A stretch of DNA of 6,286 bases from an uncultured Verrucomicrobiota bacterium (GTDB lineage: Bacteria > Verrucomicrobiota > Verrucomicrobiae > Opitutales > Opitutaceae), in contig CAMLNJ010000192.1 in assembly GCA_946481225.1 (NCBI GenBank), forward strand, positions 1-6,286. The letters run 5' to 3'. Positions 5,662-6,286 of the stretch are shown piece by piece; within the stretch, counting starts at the first letter, position 1, and each line of letters starts with the position of its first letter. The position numbers and the translations under genes are program-made. The notes under the pieces are model-generated. The model saw only the letters and a program-made list of their open reading frames with translations, did not search any database and was not told the origin of the DNA.

Positions 5662-6282
5662 TTAGTCGATCAGTAGCGCCACCTGCACGCCGGGCCCGTG
5701 CACGCCCTCGATGAGAATGCCTTCGACGTCGGCGGTCTTGGAGGGACCGGTGGCCCAGACGACGTTGGGGTCTTTCGGCAACGCGGCGATGGCGGCGGGC
5801 ACGTCGAGGTGGATCTGCGCGCGGCGGAGCACGGCGACGTGCGTCCAAGGCGTCAGCGCACCCAGGCGGCGCGAGGTGCCGAGGTCGGAGAAAACGAGCG
5901 TGCCGGTCTCGGCCACGGCGCCGACGGCGGCGGTGATACCGAACTGGTAATCGTCGACGCGGGCGCGGTCGAACTCGGTCTCGACCGTGAAACCACCCGC
6001 GGCATCGAAAACGGCGCGCAGGGAGGGCCAGAGCGCGGGGTCGCAGTAGCCGTGATTCCAGGCGTTTTTCGCGAGCAGATCGACGAGTTCGCCGACGGAC
6101 GCGAGCGGGGTGCCGTTCACGCTCTTTAGCCGCTCCGCGAAGAGAGTCCACGCGTCGACCGAGCCGCGCGCCTGGCGCATGATGACGAGTTCGCGGTCCC
6201 AATTTGGCAGTGGGGCGCGCTCGGGCAGCGGAGCGAGGGCGGCTTTGACTCGGGCGAGAAGGGTGTCGCGGGCGGTGGACAT
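5662..6282 (-). CDS. lutC: LUD-domain protein, LutC/YkgG family
   Basis: LutC-type proteins belong to the LUD domain family and in many bacteria act with the iron-sulfur proteins LutA and LutB in L-lactate oxidation; the biochemical role of LutC itself is less clear. The product has 206 residues, with the usual layout: a helical N-terminal part (1-70), a middle beta part with AVAETGTLVFSDLGTSRRLGAL (122-142) containing the family's AETGTLV signature, TPWTHVAVLRRAQ (144-156), and the C-terminal signature TGPSKTADVEGILIEGVHGPG (178-198), where GPS.TADIE..L..GVHGP is characteristic. There is no signal peptide or membrane segment. The ATG (6282-6280) is four bases from the window edge, so its upstream region and possible lutA/lutB partners cannot be seen. 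The assignment to lactate use is inferred from the family only; pyrH follows 90 bp downstream. Confidence 0.88.
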   Translation of the reverse strand: MSTARDTLLARVKAALAPLPERAPLPNWDRELVIMRQARGSVDAWTLFAERLKSVNGTPLASVGELVDLLAKNAWNHGYCDPALWPSLRAVFDAAGGFTVETEFDRARVDDYQFGITAAVGAVAETGTLVFSDLGTSRRLGALTPWTHVAVLRRAQIHLDVPAAIAALPKDPNVVWATGPSKTADVEGILIEGVHGPGVQVALLID

Positions 6283-6286
6283 CGGA

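Overview
The window is GC-rich bacterial DNA with every supported gene on the minus strand, so transcription runs from high to low coordinates. It holds four intact housekeeping genes, one LUD-domain gene that starts at the right edge, and a decayed group II intron at the left. The protein sequences, the GC content, the weak Shine-Dalgarno signals and the intergenic GACTT/GACCT-type repeat block remind me of Verrucomicrobiota, possibly Opitutales/Opitutaceae. That placement is an inference from resemblance and was not tested.

In the direction of transcription: lutC-like LUD gene (6282-5662); pyrH, UMP kinase (5571-4834); a strong intrinsic terminator (about 4808-4773); frr, ribosome recycling factor (4684-4136); an interrupted inverted-repeat block (4116-4023); proB, glutamate 5-kinase with PUA domain (4003-2903); a GC hairpin (2868-2850); a 205-bp gap with a tentative gltA promoter; gltA, type II citrate synthase (2697-1396); and three closely spaced hairpins ending in a terminator (1376-1301).

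Directly behind the gltA terminator, about 1299 down to about 86, lies a group II intron in the same orientation as gltA. Its 5' ribozyme part (about 1299-807) is hairpin-rich and carries a GTCAGCAGAG...GTAGTAG segment typical of these introns. Its reverse transcriptase/maturase gene (806-86) is dead: it has a frameshift near 518-524, an in-frame TAG at 364-362, and it breaks off just after the RT4 block GTPQGGPL. The YADD block, the maturase domain and ribozyme domains V/VI are absent from the window. Positions 1-85 are unrelated, less GC-rich sequence, possibly the end of another inserted element.

The genes serve separate core jobs: pyrimidine nucleotide synthesis, ribosome recycling, proline synthesis and TCA-cycle entry. 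pyrH and frr are a widely conserved neighbour pair, but here a terminator separates them. I see no CRISPR array, tRNA, rRNA, defence system or other clearly new system. The most notable points are the placement and decay of the intron behind the terminator, the inverted-repeat block between frr and proB, the pyrH/frr terminator and the near-absence of Shine-Dalgarno sequences.
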